64,000 nucleotides of DNA from Pristionchus mayeri. Its lineage: Eukaryota > Nematoda > Chromadorea > Rhabditida > Neodiplogasteridae. The DNA is taken from the NCBI GenBank assembly GCA_036245805.1, contig BTRK01000001.1, positions 21,831,087 through 21,895,086 on the forward strand, read 5' to 3'. The notes under the pieces are model-generated. The model was given only the letters and a program-made list of their open reading frames with translations, had not been told where the DNA came from and made no database searches. Below are positions 42,701 to 53,925 of the stretch, piece after piece. Made by a program: the position numbers and the translations under genes. Position 1 is the stretch's first letter; each line of letters starts with the position of its first letter.

Positions 42701-42960
42701 GCATGTATTATTGAGTAGTGGTTACTCTATTCAATAGTGTTGGGCTTTTGGATGCTCAATCAGTACGACGAATACAGCGTAGCCGGGTGCAAAACCTGAA
42801 AATCCTAAAATCCGGCTCTGGGACCTATGACCCATATTTTTCGAAAACTTGTGTCTGGGGTATTCTAACACTATAATATGAGTGAAATCAGGAACATTTT
42901 ATTTGAAAATGTTCCCGGGGTGATAATTTTTCATCCATTGACTCATGATACATGTGATAT
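36715..42960 (-). repeat. Tandem array of 1084-bp composite units, right (five full plus one partial, inverted)
   Basis: Same unit as 32801-34968 but reverse-complemented. Full units end at 38624, 39708, 40792, 41876 and 42960, with a partial unit at 36715-37540. The MITE terminus TTAGGGTGTCCCATAAGTC recurs at 37681, 38765, 39849, 40933 and 42017, exactly 1084 bp apart, so no indel separates the copies; only rare substitutions are visible (CCCGCGAGG versus CCCACGAGG near 42132). Confidence 0.93.
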
Positions 42961-44613
42961 ACGTACATATATTTCTATATCACGCCATTCACGAGAAAAT
43001 CGAGCTAGATTCGCCATTCTTGGGAATGGAGGGGGAATGGTGAAATGAGTTCTCACTGGTTTTGGCCGCCCTGAGGCATGCCTGAGTGCTCTCCGAAGTC
43101 TCATTGTTCAGACTTTGTTTTGGAGCTCCCTACGTAGGGTCGGATTCCGGCACCTCCCTCTTTGAGAGCAGTTTTCTTGGTTACGGTTAAAGATAGAGTA
43201 AAAATGACCTATGAGTGACCCCAACTCATTTTTTGAGCTCTATCGATCTATGTCGATCATTTTGCCTGAAACTTAATTTTAAGGTCAGTACATTGTAGGT
43301 CGATTTTCTCAAAAATGTAGGTCAAGCAGCAGCTCAAGTTTGAACAGTAGATGCAGCTCAGCGAGAGCTTTCGAATGAATGGTTTGCGAAAAAAATGCGG
43401 GCACGGTGGTGAGATTTTCATCCTTTTAACTACGTCTGGATCGTTTGAAGTTTATTTTCCACAGACAATTTCATTCCACACCACAAAATATTTGCTAGTA
43501 GCAAAAGTGACTCGTTTTACTGCACTTTTACAGGAGACCCGTGATAAATAAACAAAAATTGAGGAAAACGTGTGGTTTGGGTATTGTAGTATCCCTTACG
43601 TAAACATTTCTTAAAAACCGGAGAGTGCAGCTGATGCAAATTCCATGGCTTGTATTATTGAGTAGTGGTTACTCTATTCAATAGTGTTGGGCTTTTGGAT
43701 GCTCAATCAGTACGACGGTTTTCACGCTCCTCCGAATGAAAATTAAACGGACTTATGGGACACCCTAATATATACATTTACGATACATATATGGCTATAT
43801 GGCGGCATATACGTATATGATACACATTTGGTTATGTAACTGCACATATATACATATATGGTTATATGCAACGTATTTGCATATATAGGTTGTAGAATTT
43901 CAAGGCTCTATCAAACCTGGACATGCCTTTTTCGTGGCGTTCCGATTTTTGCGATGTTGGTTGCGAGAATCGTATAGATACGTGCTATGGCTCATTCTAT
44001 AGACCATATGTGCTTACCTGCCTAGAGACTTTTTCAAAATTGAGAATTTCCTTCTGCAAAGGTGTAAAAAACGCCTCCAAAGACTGCATTCTTGACCCCT
44101 CTTACAATTTAGACCGGGCTGGGATTTTCTTTTTTTTAATTTTCTTTTTTTTGTTTTCTGGTCATTTTTGAGACAGAAAATTTTCTGACTAGAAACTGAA
44201 AATAATTGTCAATAAACAGAAAATCAGAAATCAATCTCTGAAAAAATACGGAAATTTACCTTGTCTGGTGTAAAATCGATTTGTTTTTCAGCAATTTATA
44301 ACTTAACAGTGCATTTATTTTCAAAATAGAGCTTAAAAATGGCTTCTTTTAAGAAGAAATTCTTCTATTTTTCAAGAAAATACTTCAGCATCCTCCACAG
44401 CTATTATATATAATATTTTTAAATAATATATATATATCACATGTATCACGAGTCAGTGGATGAAAAATTACCACCCCGGGAACATTTTCAAAGAAATTGT
44501 TCCTGATTTCACCCATATTATAGTATTTGAATATCTTAGACACAAGTTTTCGAAAAATATGGGTCATAGGTCCCAGAGCCGGCTTTTATGAATTTTCCGG
44601 TTTAGGCCCGGCT
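40608..44613 (-). repeat. Right arm of the large inverted repeat (about 4.0 kb)
   Basis: Mirror image of 31148-35153. It includes two of the five right-hand units, the 42961-43730 segment, the MITE end at 43760, the TATATG-type microsatellite at 43780-43885, and an FB1 terminus that stops at 44613, where a different palindromic element begins directly. Confidence 0.9.
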
Positions 44614-46529
44614 CGTATTTCTCCAGTCCCCTATTTCTGTGCGCATCGCGCGAGACATTGTAGTTCTTGACAATTTCCTTAGGAACATACAAAGTACCAA
44701 ACTCATAGCATTATCGTAGAGTGTGATGAATGTACATCATACAGAACCACTAATTGTAATCAGTGCTTGAAAGGCATGGCTAAAAATTAAAGAAAATCTG
44801 GAAATGCGCTCAGATCCCCTCAACTAGCACCGTGTCAAAGAAAAAATGTGAACATAGGCGATAGTCTGAACAGTTCAAGCTTCGTTTTCTCATAATACAG
44901 AGATTTATGATTTAAATAAATATCATTGTTGGAATGTACAAGCATATGCCTCTGTTATGCCATGAGGCCAGATAATGGCAAAAACATACAAGCAAGATCG
45001 ACCAAATTACTTAGAGGCTTCCAAATCGGACAGGACTTGTGCAAAAACCTAATACATACAGACGCGCCAGAAAGTCATGGGACACTTTTTGAATTTGTTA
45101 TAACGTTTTGCCCAGGAAATGCATTATTCTGGGACTAAGGTGTGATGTACCAAATTCATCGGAGATTATGATCATGGTATTACGGTATGACGTCATCGCA
45201 TAGTTATTGCGTAGTGATGATGCAATCAATCTGCATTTTTTTTCAAAACGGCATTATTCTTACATGGATTTTTTCCAGCTCGTCAAACTTTCTAAGATTG
45301 GAGATATGACCGATTCCTACCCAGAATAAATTTTTGAAGGCTCAGTCGCGCATTTGCTGCAGAGAAGCTGCAAAAAAAGATATGAAACACCTTGTTTACC
45401 CCTATGGGCGAGAGAGTGCAGACGACGAGAGTGCGTAAACAGGGTGTTTTCCGACCCTAGTATACCTCCGCAAAACGCACGCCGCGGGCGGGAAAGATAT
45501 CCAAACGCTCTAAAAAGTTGGTTCTTCAATACATTTTGAACATTACCAAATAAAAATGAGATTTTTACTATACTTTTCCGTTAAGTTATGGATGTCCAAA
45601 TAATGGTCATGCAAAAGGTGATTTTTTTATGCCCTGAGGGCAAATTATGAGATATCGTATTCATATTCTCCGGATCATGTTTACTCATGATGGCGATCAT
45701 GTTGATGCTTTGAACGGGTCTCTAGCTACTCTAGAAGCCGAGTTCCGAATTTCAGATCCTGTTTTTGCAGCTTCGCTGCAGCAAATGTGCGACCGAGCAG
45801 TACCTTCAAAAATTTATTCTGGGTAGGTGTCGGTCATATCTCCAATCTTAGAAAGTTTGACGAGCTGGAAAAAATCCATGTAAGAATAATGCCGTTTTGA
45901 AAAAAAATGCAGATTGATTGCATCATCACTACGCAATAACTATGCGATGACGTCATACCGTAATACCATGATCATAATCTCCGATGAATTTGGTACATCA
46001 CACCTTAGTCCCAGAATAATGCATTTCCTGGGCAAAACGTTATAACAAATTCAAAAAGTGTCCCATGACTTTCTGGCGCGTCTGTATGTATTAGGTTTTT
46101 GCACAAGTCCTGTCCGATTTGGAAGCCTCTAAGTAATTTGGTCGATCTTGCTTGTATGTTTTTGCCATTATCTGGCCTCATGGCATAACAGAGGCATATG
46201 CTTGTACATTCCAACAATGATATTTATTTAAATCATAAATCTCTGTATTATGAGAAAACGAAGCTTGAACTGTTCAGACTATCGCCTATGTTCACATTTT
46301 TTCTTTGACACGGTGCTAGTTGAGGGGATCTGAGCGCATTTCCAGATTTTCTTTAATTTTTAGCCATGCCTTTCAAGCACTGATTACAATTAGTGGTTCT
46401 GTATGATGTACATTCATCACACTCTACGATAATGCTATGAGTTTGGTACTTTGTATGTTCCTAAGGAAATTGTCAAGAACTACAATGTCTCGCGCGATGC
46501 GCACAGAAATAGGGGACTGGAGAAATACG
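44614..46529. mobile_element. Palindromic element D (1.9 kb, arms 765 bp)
   Basis: Arms 44614-45378 and 45765-46529 are near-perfect inverted copies (base sum 91143), starting CGTATTTCTCCAGTCCCC. The ORFs at 44926-45138 (+) and 46005-46217 (-) are the same 70 residues and only reflect the palindrome. The inner part from GTCATGGGACACTTTTTG is homologous to element K at 55019, including the block GCTGCAGCAAA and the centre GACCCTAGTATACCTCCG. It abuts the large inverted repeat without spacer. Confidence 0.85.
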
Positions 46530-46693
46530 AAACGAGAACGTTCAATGGATACAGTATAGTGCGCTAGAAAGTGTATTACATCCTCTATATATCACAAAAG
46601 ATACTTTCTGCCAAAGCTCATATGAATGCCTGTAGAAGCCGGAATTTGTAAATGTTATAATGGGGCAAGACTTATGAAACAACCTGATATATA

Positions 46694-48137
46694 CAGTAGC
46701 GCTCAAAAGTATTAAACCGATATGAATTTTTCATATAACTTTTTCTACCGTTGACTTAGCAAGTTCGATGTTGGGGCGCTATATACCAAACCAATAGAAG
46801 AATACGATGCGAGTATTGCGTCATCACGTGCCTCATAACTAATTGCATAGTGATGACGCAATCGAATTTCACTTTTTCAAACAGGCTTTATTCTTACATA
46901 GATTTTTTCCTACTCGCCACACTTTCTGTGGTTGGAGTCATGCCCGAGGCCTACCCAGAAAAAAATTATGAGGTTGCTGCGCGACCGCACGTTTGCTGCA
47001 GCCTTGCTGCAAAAAGTGGGTCTGAAATTCAGATCTCGGCTTCTAGACCAGCTAGAGACTCATTCAAAGCACCAAAATGATCCTCATCGCGATCCCAGGT
47101 GATCCTGTGAATATGGAAAGGATATTCCAAAATTTGCCCTCAGGGCATGGAAAATCACTTTTTCACATGACCAATTTTGGAGATTCATAACTACGTAGGA
47201 ACTGTATATAAAAATCTGGTTTTTGCTTAGTCATATTCATTATGTTGTATATATGTGGTTCCCTACTTTTTAGATTGTTTGACTATCTTTCCTGTCTTCG
47301 GCGATCGTTTATCGGAGGTGCACCGTGGTCCTGATTGCATGACCCTTCGATAACAAGTTTGCGGGAGAGTTAAGGAAAACTTTTGTTATTGTGTGTACAA
47401 GTCCAACTTGTTCCGGGAAACTGATCCCCAACTTTTTAAAATGTTTGAACAACTCTGGGCACAGTTGGAGATAGAGCGCAGACGAAAATAGCGGGCCGGG
47501 GACTCGAAAGTGCCTCCGAAAAACGATCGCCGAATACAGAAAAAATATTCAAACAATCTAAAAAGTAGGGAACCACATATATACAACATAATTAATATGA
47601 CTAAGCAAAAACCAGATTTTTATATACAGTTCCTACGTAGTTATGAATCTCCAAAATTGGTCATGTGAAAAAGTGATTTTCCATGCCCTGAGGGCAAATT
47701 TTGGAATATCCTTTCCATATTCACAGGATCACCTGGGATCGCGATGGGGATCATTTTGTTGCTTTGAACGAGTCTCTAGCTGGTCTAGAAGCCGAGATCT
47801 GAATTTCAGACCCCCTTTTTGCAGCAAGGCTGCAGCAAACGTGCGGTCGCGCAGCAACCTCATAATTTTTTTCTGGGTAGCCCTCGGGCATGACTCCAAC
47901 CACAGAAAGTGTGGCGAGTAGGAAAAAATCTATGTAAGAATAAAGCCTGTTTGAAAAAGTGAAATTCGATTGCGTCATCACTACGCAATTAGTTATGAGG
48001 TACGTGATGACGTAATACTCGCATCGTATTCTTCTATTGGTTTGGTATATAGCGCCCCAACATCGAACTTGCTAAGTCAACGGTAGAAAAAGTTATATGA
48101 AAAATTCAAATCGTTTCGATACTTTTGAGCGCTACTG
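46694..48137. mobile_element. Palindromic Tc1/mariner-type MITE E (1444 bp) with TA duplication
   Basis: Termini are CAGTAGCGCTCAAAAGTAT in inverted orientation, flanked by TA at 46692-46693 and 48138-48139. Arms run about 46694-47325 and 47506-48137 (base sum 94831), nearly identical. Shared inner blocks with D and K include TGCCCTGAGGGCAAATTT and GCTGCAGCAAA. No transposase. The end sequence and TA target are those of Tc1-like elements; the long arms make it foldback-like. Confidence 0.88.
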
Positions 48138-48351
48138 TATGTAATTTCATAACCAAATGTGCATCATATAAGTATATGCCGCCATATTGCCATATGTGTA
48201 TCGTGTATGTCTATATGTAGCCATAAAGCAATATATCACAGATTATGTACACATGTTGCATATAGACATATATTACCATATATACATATATTTCTGATAT
48301 ATGATAGACATTAAGCTATATGTAGTTATATAGCTAAATGTGTATCATATA

Positions 48352-49496
48352 TCAGTGCGTTCGGATAAGAATCGCAAAAATTCCCCTGAAAATGGTACAA
48401 TGACAAAGTGTGTATGGCAATTTGACAGAATCTGATAGTACTCACGCCCCTCTATCGATTGTTGTAATTGATTATACGTGGAAAAAATAATTAGCTTAAT
48501 TACATTATTTTAAACGTTGAAGCTTTTTGAACATTAAATTTAATAACTCGGCAAAAAATAATTCGAAATTCATGAAAATTTGGTTCTAGGCTCATATCGA
48601 CGTGCTGAATCCAACTATGGTTATAGGTTATGCGAATTCGATTGTTTTGACTTTTCACTAGTTTTAAAAATTTGTTTCTCGAGAACAAAATAATTAAACC
48701 TCGCTAATTTTATGATATTTTGTTGCCCTTGATGTAAACTACCGGAAATATTTTTTTCGTCCATAAATTAGGCTCTCTGTGTCGGCACAGTTCCTTAGTC
48801 ACTAGGCCCAGCCCCTGATATCCCCCTCTCGCTTGATGTTCCTCTCATTCTCCTTCACTCCTCCTTCGCTTGATACTTCACCTTGATCCTTCTCTCTGAA
48901 CTGTCAACATGTAATAAAGCTACTTCTCTTATTCGTTTGTCTTGCATCACATTATAGTTGCATCACAGTCATGTTAGGATATCGGCATTGGGGTCGATAT
49001 CCGAACTTGTAGAGACATGAGAGCGGCATTGGGGCTGATCTTCTCTGTATCCATTTGCGTCATATTTCTTGTCTGACAAGCACGCTAATTTTATTTTGTT
49101 GCCCTTGATGTAAACTAACGGAAATATTTTTTTCGTCCCTAAATTAGGCTCCTTTTACATGGCTCTAGCTCAAAAACGATATTTTTTTTATTTAGTGAAA
49201 AGTTAAAACAATCGAATTTGCATAATCCACAACCATAGTTGGATTCAGCACGTCGAAATGAGCCTAGAACCTAATTTCCATTAATTTAGTAGAATTATTT
49301 GAAGCCGATTTATTAAATTTAATGTTCAAAAGGCATCAAACTTTAAAATCATGCAATTAGGCTAATTAATTTTCCGAGATTGAATCAAATTACAATAATC
49401 GATAGAGGGGCTTGAGCAATATCAGATTCAGTAAAATTCTCAGACGCGATTTTTTGCTGTACCCTTGCGGATACGATTTTTAGGCGAACGCACTAA
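48352..49496. mobile_element. Palindromic element F interrupted by a solo-LTR-like insert
   Basis: Ends read AGTGCGTTCGGATAAGAATCG on the left and, inverted, AGTGCGTTCGCCTAAAAATCG on the right; the right end then has GTACAGCAAAAAATCGCG. Arms (about 48352-48776 and 49083-49496) are diverged inverted copies containing GTGCTGAATCCAACTATGG and its complement. It lies in a TATATG-type microsatellite. The centre is occupied by the element at 48780-49078. Confidence 0.7.
48780..49078 (+). mobile_element. Possible solo LTR (about 299 bp) inside element F
   Basis: It starts TGTCGGCACAG and ends TTGTCTGACA, the TG...CA termini of LTRs. It carries AATAAAGC followed by a CT-rich stretch about two thirds along, like a polyadenylation signal. 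No convincing short target duplication is seen. Instead the insert is bracketed by about 75-bp direct repeats (48702-48776 and 49083-49156, GCTAATTTTAT...AAATTAGGCTC), so a more complex origin is possible. Confidence 0.4.
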
Positions 49497-49589
49497 TATG
49501 CATATATCTCCATAACCATATATGTATCGAATAAGTATATATGTAGCCATATAGCCGTATCATATAGTATATGTAGCTATATTGTCATA

Positions 49590-49692
49590 TCTATGATATA
49601 TATTAAGCGCAGTGTCTGGCCGTTTGTCCAGGTTAGGAAACTTGGATGAGTCCCGACTAAGGCGCGGGGGGGGAGGGGGGCAGCCGGGCTAG
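49590..49692 (+). mobile_element. 103-bp Helitron remnant
   Basis: The 5' end TCTATGATATATATTAAG after an A, and the 3' end GCAGCCGGGCTAG before T, match the Helitron in the glypican intron (TCTATACCTATATATAAAG; ACAGCCGGACTAG). The GTCTGGCCGTTTGTCC block corresponds to its GTCCGTCT repeats. The subterminal hairpin is degraded to a G-run (GGCGCGGGGGGGGAGGGGGG). Confidence 0.8.
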
Positions 49693-49729
49693 TGTGAAAT
49701 AGCTGTGAGCTTGGTAGCTAGCGTCCTAT

Positions 49730-51326
49730 TTACTTGGTATTTACAGCATTGCAATCACAAGGTGGAAGTAAATCCCACATGGACGTCCAAAGATCGAAAA
49801 AGGTTCCAAGGATGTATCTCGTGAGTGAATGATGGATGAATGAGAAGGAGAGGAGGAGGATAGATGCGATCCCATTGAAGAATACCGTTGAGATAGTCAT
49901 CGACTGCATTATCTGTAAATGAGTCTTCTCCCTTTGGCTCTTCCCTCTCTCCCCTTGAGTATCCTGCTGTTCTCTCCGATCTGGAATGCCTTCGTGAGGC
50001 AGTACTCGCTGTTTCTCCATCGACGAAGAGAAGAGAGAAGTCGGAAGTTGAGATGACGAGTGTAGAGAAGCATCTGAACCATTTTTGATCGCTTGACCTA
50101 TTACATTCCACCTACCAAAATACTGGCTGTTTGTGCAGCTGAGATGAGAAGAAAGTGTAACTGTTGAGTTATAAGTCCTGCGAATTACTTTCGGAATTTT
50201 TTTTTATTTAGCCAGAGGATAATCAGAGTTCTATGGATTCCTTTCCGTGGTGATGAATCCAACAAGCGGTCGACAACATCTTATCATCCCCGCAGGACGC
50301 AATTGCTCATTTGTGGGATCACTTATTTTTTGTTTGTTTCGTACAGTATTTACCCATAATTAGCTCACTATAGAAGTATGCCAATGAAATTGCGACTGAT
50401 GGAGTGTATACGATAATGTAGAGTAGGCATAAGACAAAGAGTGTCCCCTTCGATGATCCCCCAGTATAGTGTAGCCACTAGACGATCCGCAGATCCGACG
50501 AATACTCTGAAAGCGAGCATCCCAAGCGTTTTAAAAGCTAATGAGGTCATCTAAGATTTTCTCCCAAGGTCGATTTATTCTCATGCATGAAGGACTTCAA
50601 TGAAGCTGTGAATTTTTATTACTACTGACAGAAATAACTTTTCTTCGTTGATAACGACTCATTTCTATATCTCCATTCTAGCGAAGTATATTATGTACAT
50701 ATGTTTATGTATCATACATATTTTACTAGTCATTTTTAGGAGTAATTCCCACGGAATTATATAAAGAAACGCCTCACATGAGGGTGCACAGTACGAAGTA
50801 AATTTCCCTGTAGAGTTGAGCTCCGACGAGTAGCAAATCTCCATCTGTAATCTCATTTCACAACATACTGATTTATTTGAAAATAAATATCAGGAAGAGT
50901 GCAGATATCACTGATATTGATCTATGTATCTTGGATTGAGCGAACCACGAATGGGAGTTCCCGTGGATTGATAATACATGAGAATAAAGCGGCAAACAAT
51001 TGCAATCTCGTTCTGGATCATTGTTATGCACTGGAAACAAGAATTTAGGAATCGAAGATGGGATGGAAACAAACGAAGAAGAGACGGAAATTGCGATGTA
51101 GGAGAATCGTTCTGAAGACTGTGCTGACTACGAATGCAGAGAAGAGGAGGAATAGACTGTGGAAGAAGACCTGGAATGAGTACGGAGTGATGATATGCGA
51201 ATAGCTCTCATACGAAGATTACCTCTAGCATATAAATGGTATAGAAGATGAGTGGCCACTGTTCTGCAATGGAGGCATTCGCATGGAATCTGTATGCGAA
51301 CTTCGTCTCCCTGTCCATCTCATACA
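49730..51326 (-). CDS. Sre-type serpentine chemoreceptor-like gene (start and 3' exons not fully resolved)
   Basis: Seven-transmembrane receptor of sensory neurons if the assignment is right. Well-supported minus-strand exons: 51223-51326 (YEMDRETKFAYRF... WPLIFYTIYMLE), 51075-51170 (VFFHSLFLLFSAFVV... LLHRNFRLFF), 50946-51030 (NEIAIVCRFILMYYQSTG), 50778-50844 (LLLVGAQLYREIYFVLCTL) and one ending upstream at 50516 (VFVGSADRLVATLYW). Phases join these into alternating hydrophobic segments. The order HRNFR, then R...YYQ, then DRLVATLYW fits the Sre pattern (conserved ER..AT). Downstream, 49985-50020 reads YCLTKAFQIGENSRILK, like the Sre region before TM6, and 49730-49910 encodes a hydrophobic segment with a stop at 49730. 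The frame between these two parts does not join cleanly, so an exon is misplaced or the gene is a pseudogene. The initiator exon was not identified. Confidence 0.65.
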
Positions 51327-52485
51327 CTGAAAAAGAGTTCTACTTGAGAGTGAGAGGGTGAGATCCACTCTCAAACAAGTGAGCATGCGGAGTGATTCGC
51401 ACGAGTATTCGATTTCTAGACCTCGAGAGTGAGATGGACTCTCCCCCTCATTAGATGGACGTCATGCGGAAGATTGAGAGAAATAGATGAATCGAGATGG
51501 GAAATGAGCAAGTAAAAGAGAGGAACAGGAATCTTTGTCTTTCTCTTCGCACGTAAGTCATCTTCTACTAGAAGGGAGGAGCGAATGGCAGATGCGCATG
51601 TTAATGAATAGTGTAATACAAACGATTACTGTGATTGCGAATCAGCTGCCTCTACAAAAGAGATAGAGGAATATGCAGAAGTGAATCAACGTCACTCCGT
51701 TCAGATATTTTCATTATGCAGCTCCATCTGCCAAAGTGAATAAATAGATATGACCATGTGATGAGATAGGAGTAAATAGTATCCATTTTCACTTTAAGCT
51801 AATCTGATGGAACCAAAATAGGAAGTCCTCCTCCACTTATATTTTTTCTTTTATTTCGTGCTGTCAACAAGAGAATAATATGATGCAGCTGAAAGATTAG
51901 AACGTGTATGACTCATTTTAAAGAGTCTTTGGCAAGTATATGTGAGATGCTTCATAGTAAGTGCTATCGGGAAGGTCCTCCTCACCTACTTCGTCTTCGA
52001 GGGAGGGGGAGAGGAGGCGACATCGTCAGACCCGCCGATACTGCTTAAACGGCTCTGGCCCTTGTTACTCCACATTTGTTATTGTTGATCGTTTTTGAAT
52101 GAACGGTAACAGATAATCTCTTGGTGTTGTATTTCCCATCGGATCGCCGCATAAGTGCTTGCCACGGTTATGTAGCACAGACATACAAGTAGAACACAGA
52201 TGGCTCGTGATCCTGTTCGATGCAGGCCGTTCATCATCGGGGTTGCTGGGGTAAAAATAAGCGAGCTTCTGGAAAAAATGAGCGAGTCTCTCTTCATACC
52301 GCTCCCTCTCCACTCTCTCGCAATGTAGGGAAATGATGCGCGCTCGAGAGGAGCGCGCGTCTTAAGATCGAACGCCACGGTCCGGAAAGTGAAGATAGCC
52401 CTACCAAAAGTTGGAAATAGATTCTTTGATGGGTTTTTAACATTCCTGTGCAGGTACCACATTTTATGCAAATTCGGCCTTGAAA
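51327..52485. other. Upstream of the receptor; no firm exon
   Basis: If the receptor starts here its first exon(s) are unresolved. On the minus strand about 52250-52080 an ATG-led frame has one hydrophobic helix (VLLVCLCYITVAS) and stops after about 52 residues; a second ATG at about 52074 opens 29 residues up to a possible donor. Neither joins the first supported exon by phase and homology. A palindrome GCGCTCGAGAGGAGCGCGC sits near 52345. Confidence 0.35.
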
Positions 52486-52489
52486 CGGT

Positions 52490-52990
52490 ACTCGGTCACA
52501 GTCGGGACATCAGAAAAAAGACTTTTTCGTGCCTTCAGGGCAAATGATGAGCGATCGATACCAAACTTTCAGGATCATCTAGAATCATCATAAGGATCAT
52601 TTCTCTTTTTTGTACTAGTTTATAGCTTGTCTAGAACCAAAGTTATGAGTATGCAGCCTCGAAATTGCAGCGGCTGCAGCTACCTGGTGCAAAATCGCAG
52701 CAACTTGAAAATTGTTTTCTGGATAGCCCTATGGCACATCTAAACCCTCAGGAAGTCCGGTAAGCATCAAAAATTTCTCCGAGGAAATAATCCATTTCGA
52801 AAAAGTGCATTGTGATTGCGTCATCACTATGCAAGAGCAAACAATTTTGATGAGTTGTCTAGAAGTTCATCGGATTCCCCGATGAATCACCTGTCTGCAT
52901 TTAAAAAAATTTCAGCTTGATTGGGCAATCGGTTAAAAAATTATAGGGCCCCGAAATTTTGGACTAATACTTATGATCGATACTGTAGCT
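52490..52990. mobile_element. Single-arm fragment of the Tc1-like palindromic family
   Basis: It shares with elements D, E and K the blocks TTCAGGGCAAA, GCAGCGGCTGCAGC and GATTGCGTCATCACTA in the same order, with diverged sequence between. Only one arm is present, ending near CATACTGTAGC just before the next MITE. Confidence 0.6.
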
Positions 52991-52997
52991 ATAAATA

Positions 52998-53821
52998 TTG
53001 GGGTGTTACAAAAGTTCCTGGAATGTTTTCCAAATAATTATTTCTTTGAAGGGATGAATCTCACTGACTAATAGTGCATAGCATTGAGTTGGGCAATCGG
53101 TGCTCTTCAATTTCCGCGCTACATAGATAAGCAATTTCGAGGTTCACAAGAATAGTGAGATTCCGAAGTTGTGTCACAAAAATGACCAAACGTCAAATTC
53201 TTTCCTATGAAGAGGCATAATTCATTTGATAATGCCTAGTAACTTGGTAGTTGCAACTAGCTTACTGGAAACTATCCTGGCCCTCTGAATCGCGCTGTAC
53301 ATTTATCACAAGACTCGAAATTTTCAACGTGTTTTTAAAATTTTCATCGATTTTGATACCAACAAATGTTCCAAACGACAATAAACAATTGATAATGAAT
53401 TTGCATTGCAAAGTTAGGGCGATTGATTAGCAAAGAACAATGAAAATTTCGAAAAATTTCGAAAATCACCTTCCTTCGGCAAGATAAAAATGAAAACTTT
53501 TGATGTTTTTCGGCGGTCGTTAAAGTAAGATGCAATTTTAAATGTTCATTTCAAAGGTCCATTGCTACCTCTAATTCACAATAAACCAGAGGTTTGAAAC
53601 TTCAAAGAAAACGACATTATAAATTTTTCAAACAGGGGCCAAAAAAACGCACATTTGTTACTATTTTATCATCACTAGGTAATCATTTAAAGAAATAGCC
53701 ATCGCAAAATATATTTAAGGTAGATCTATAATAGATATGAGGTATGATTAATTTCATTGACTTATGATTCGTGAGAAAATAAATTCAGAAAACAATTCCA
53801 GGAACTTTTGGAACACCCCAA
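52998..53821. mobile_element. 824-bp mariner-type MITE with TA duplication
   Basis: Termini TTGGGGTGTTACAAAAGTTC and the inverted copy ending CCCCAA at 53821, flanked by TA at 52996-52997 and 53822-53823. Inside, about 53183 begins MTKRQILSYEE then a stop, which resembles the first residues of a Tc1/mariner transposase, so the MITE looks like an internal-deletion derivative of an autonomous element. Confidence 0.88.
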
Positions 53822-53823
53822 TA

Positions 53824-53925
53824 GCTCTATAGCGAATGTCATCTGTTAAATTATTTTTTGAGCTAGCTATAGCTCTATAGTTTTATAGCTATGCAGCTCT
53901 ATAGTTCTATAGCTCTATAGCTCTA
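53824..53925. repeat. (TATAGCTC)n-type microsatellite
   Basis: Runs of TATAGCTC, TATAGTTC and TATAGC. The same repeat reappears in the short gaps at 54966-55018, 56421-56438 and 58478-58500, so three palindromic elements sit in, or split, one original microsatellite. Confidence 0.85.

Noticed and set aside
31194..44567. Mirrored ORF pairs (31194-31376 / 44385-44567, 31590-31838 / 43923-44171, 32210-32410 / 43351-43551)
   Set aside because: They are identical only because the DNA is an inverted repeat. No domain, start context or splice signal supports them as genes.
52079..52471. 130-residue minus-strand ORF with one hydrophobic helix as a separate gene
   Set aside because: The upstream part has no coding character and the helix-containing end is short; it may be an unplaced exon of the receptor, but no phase or homology supports it.
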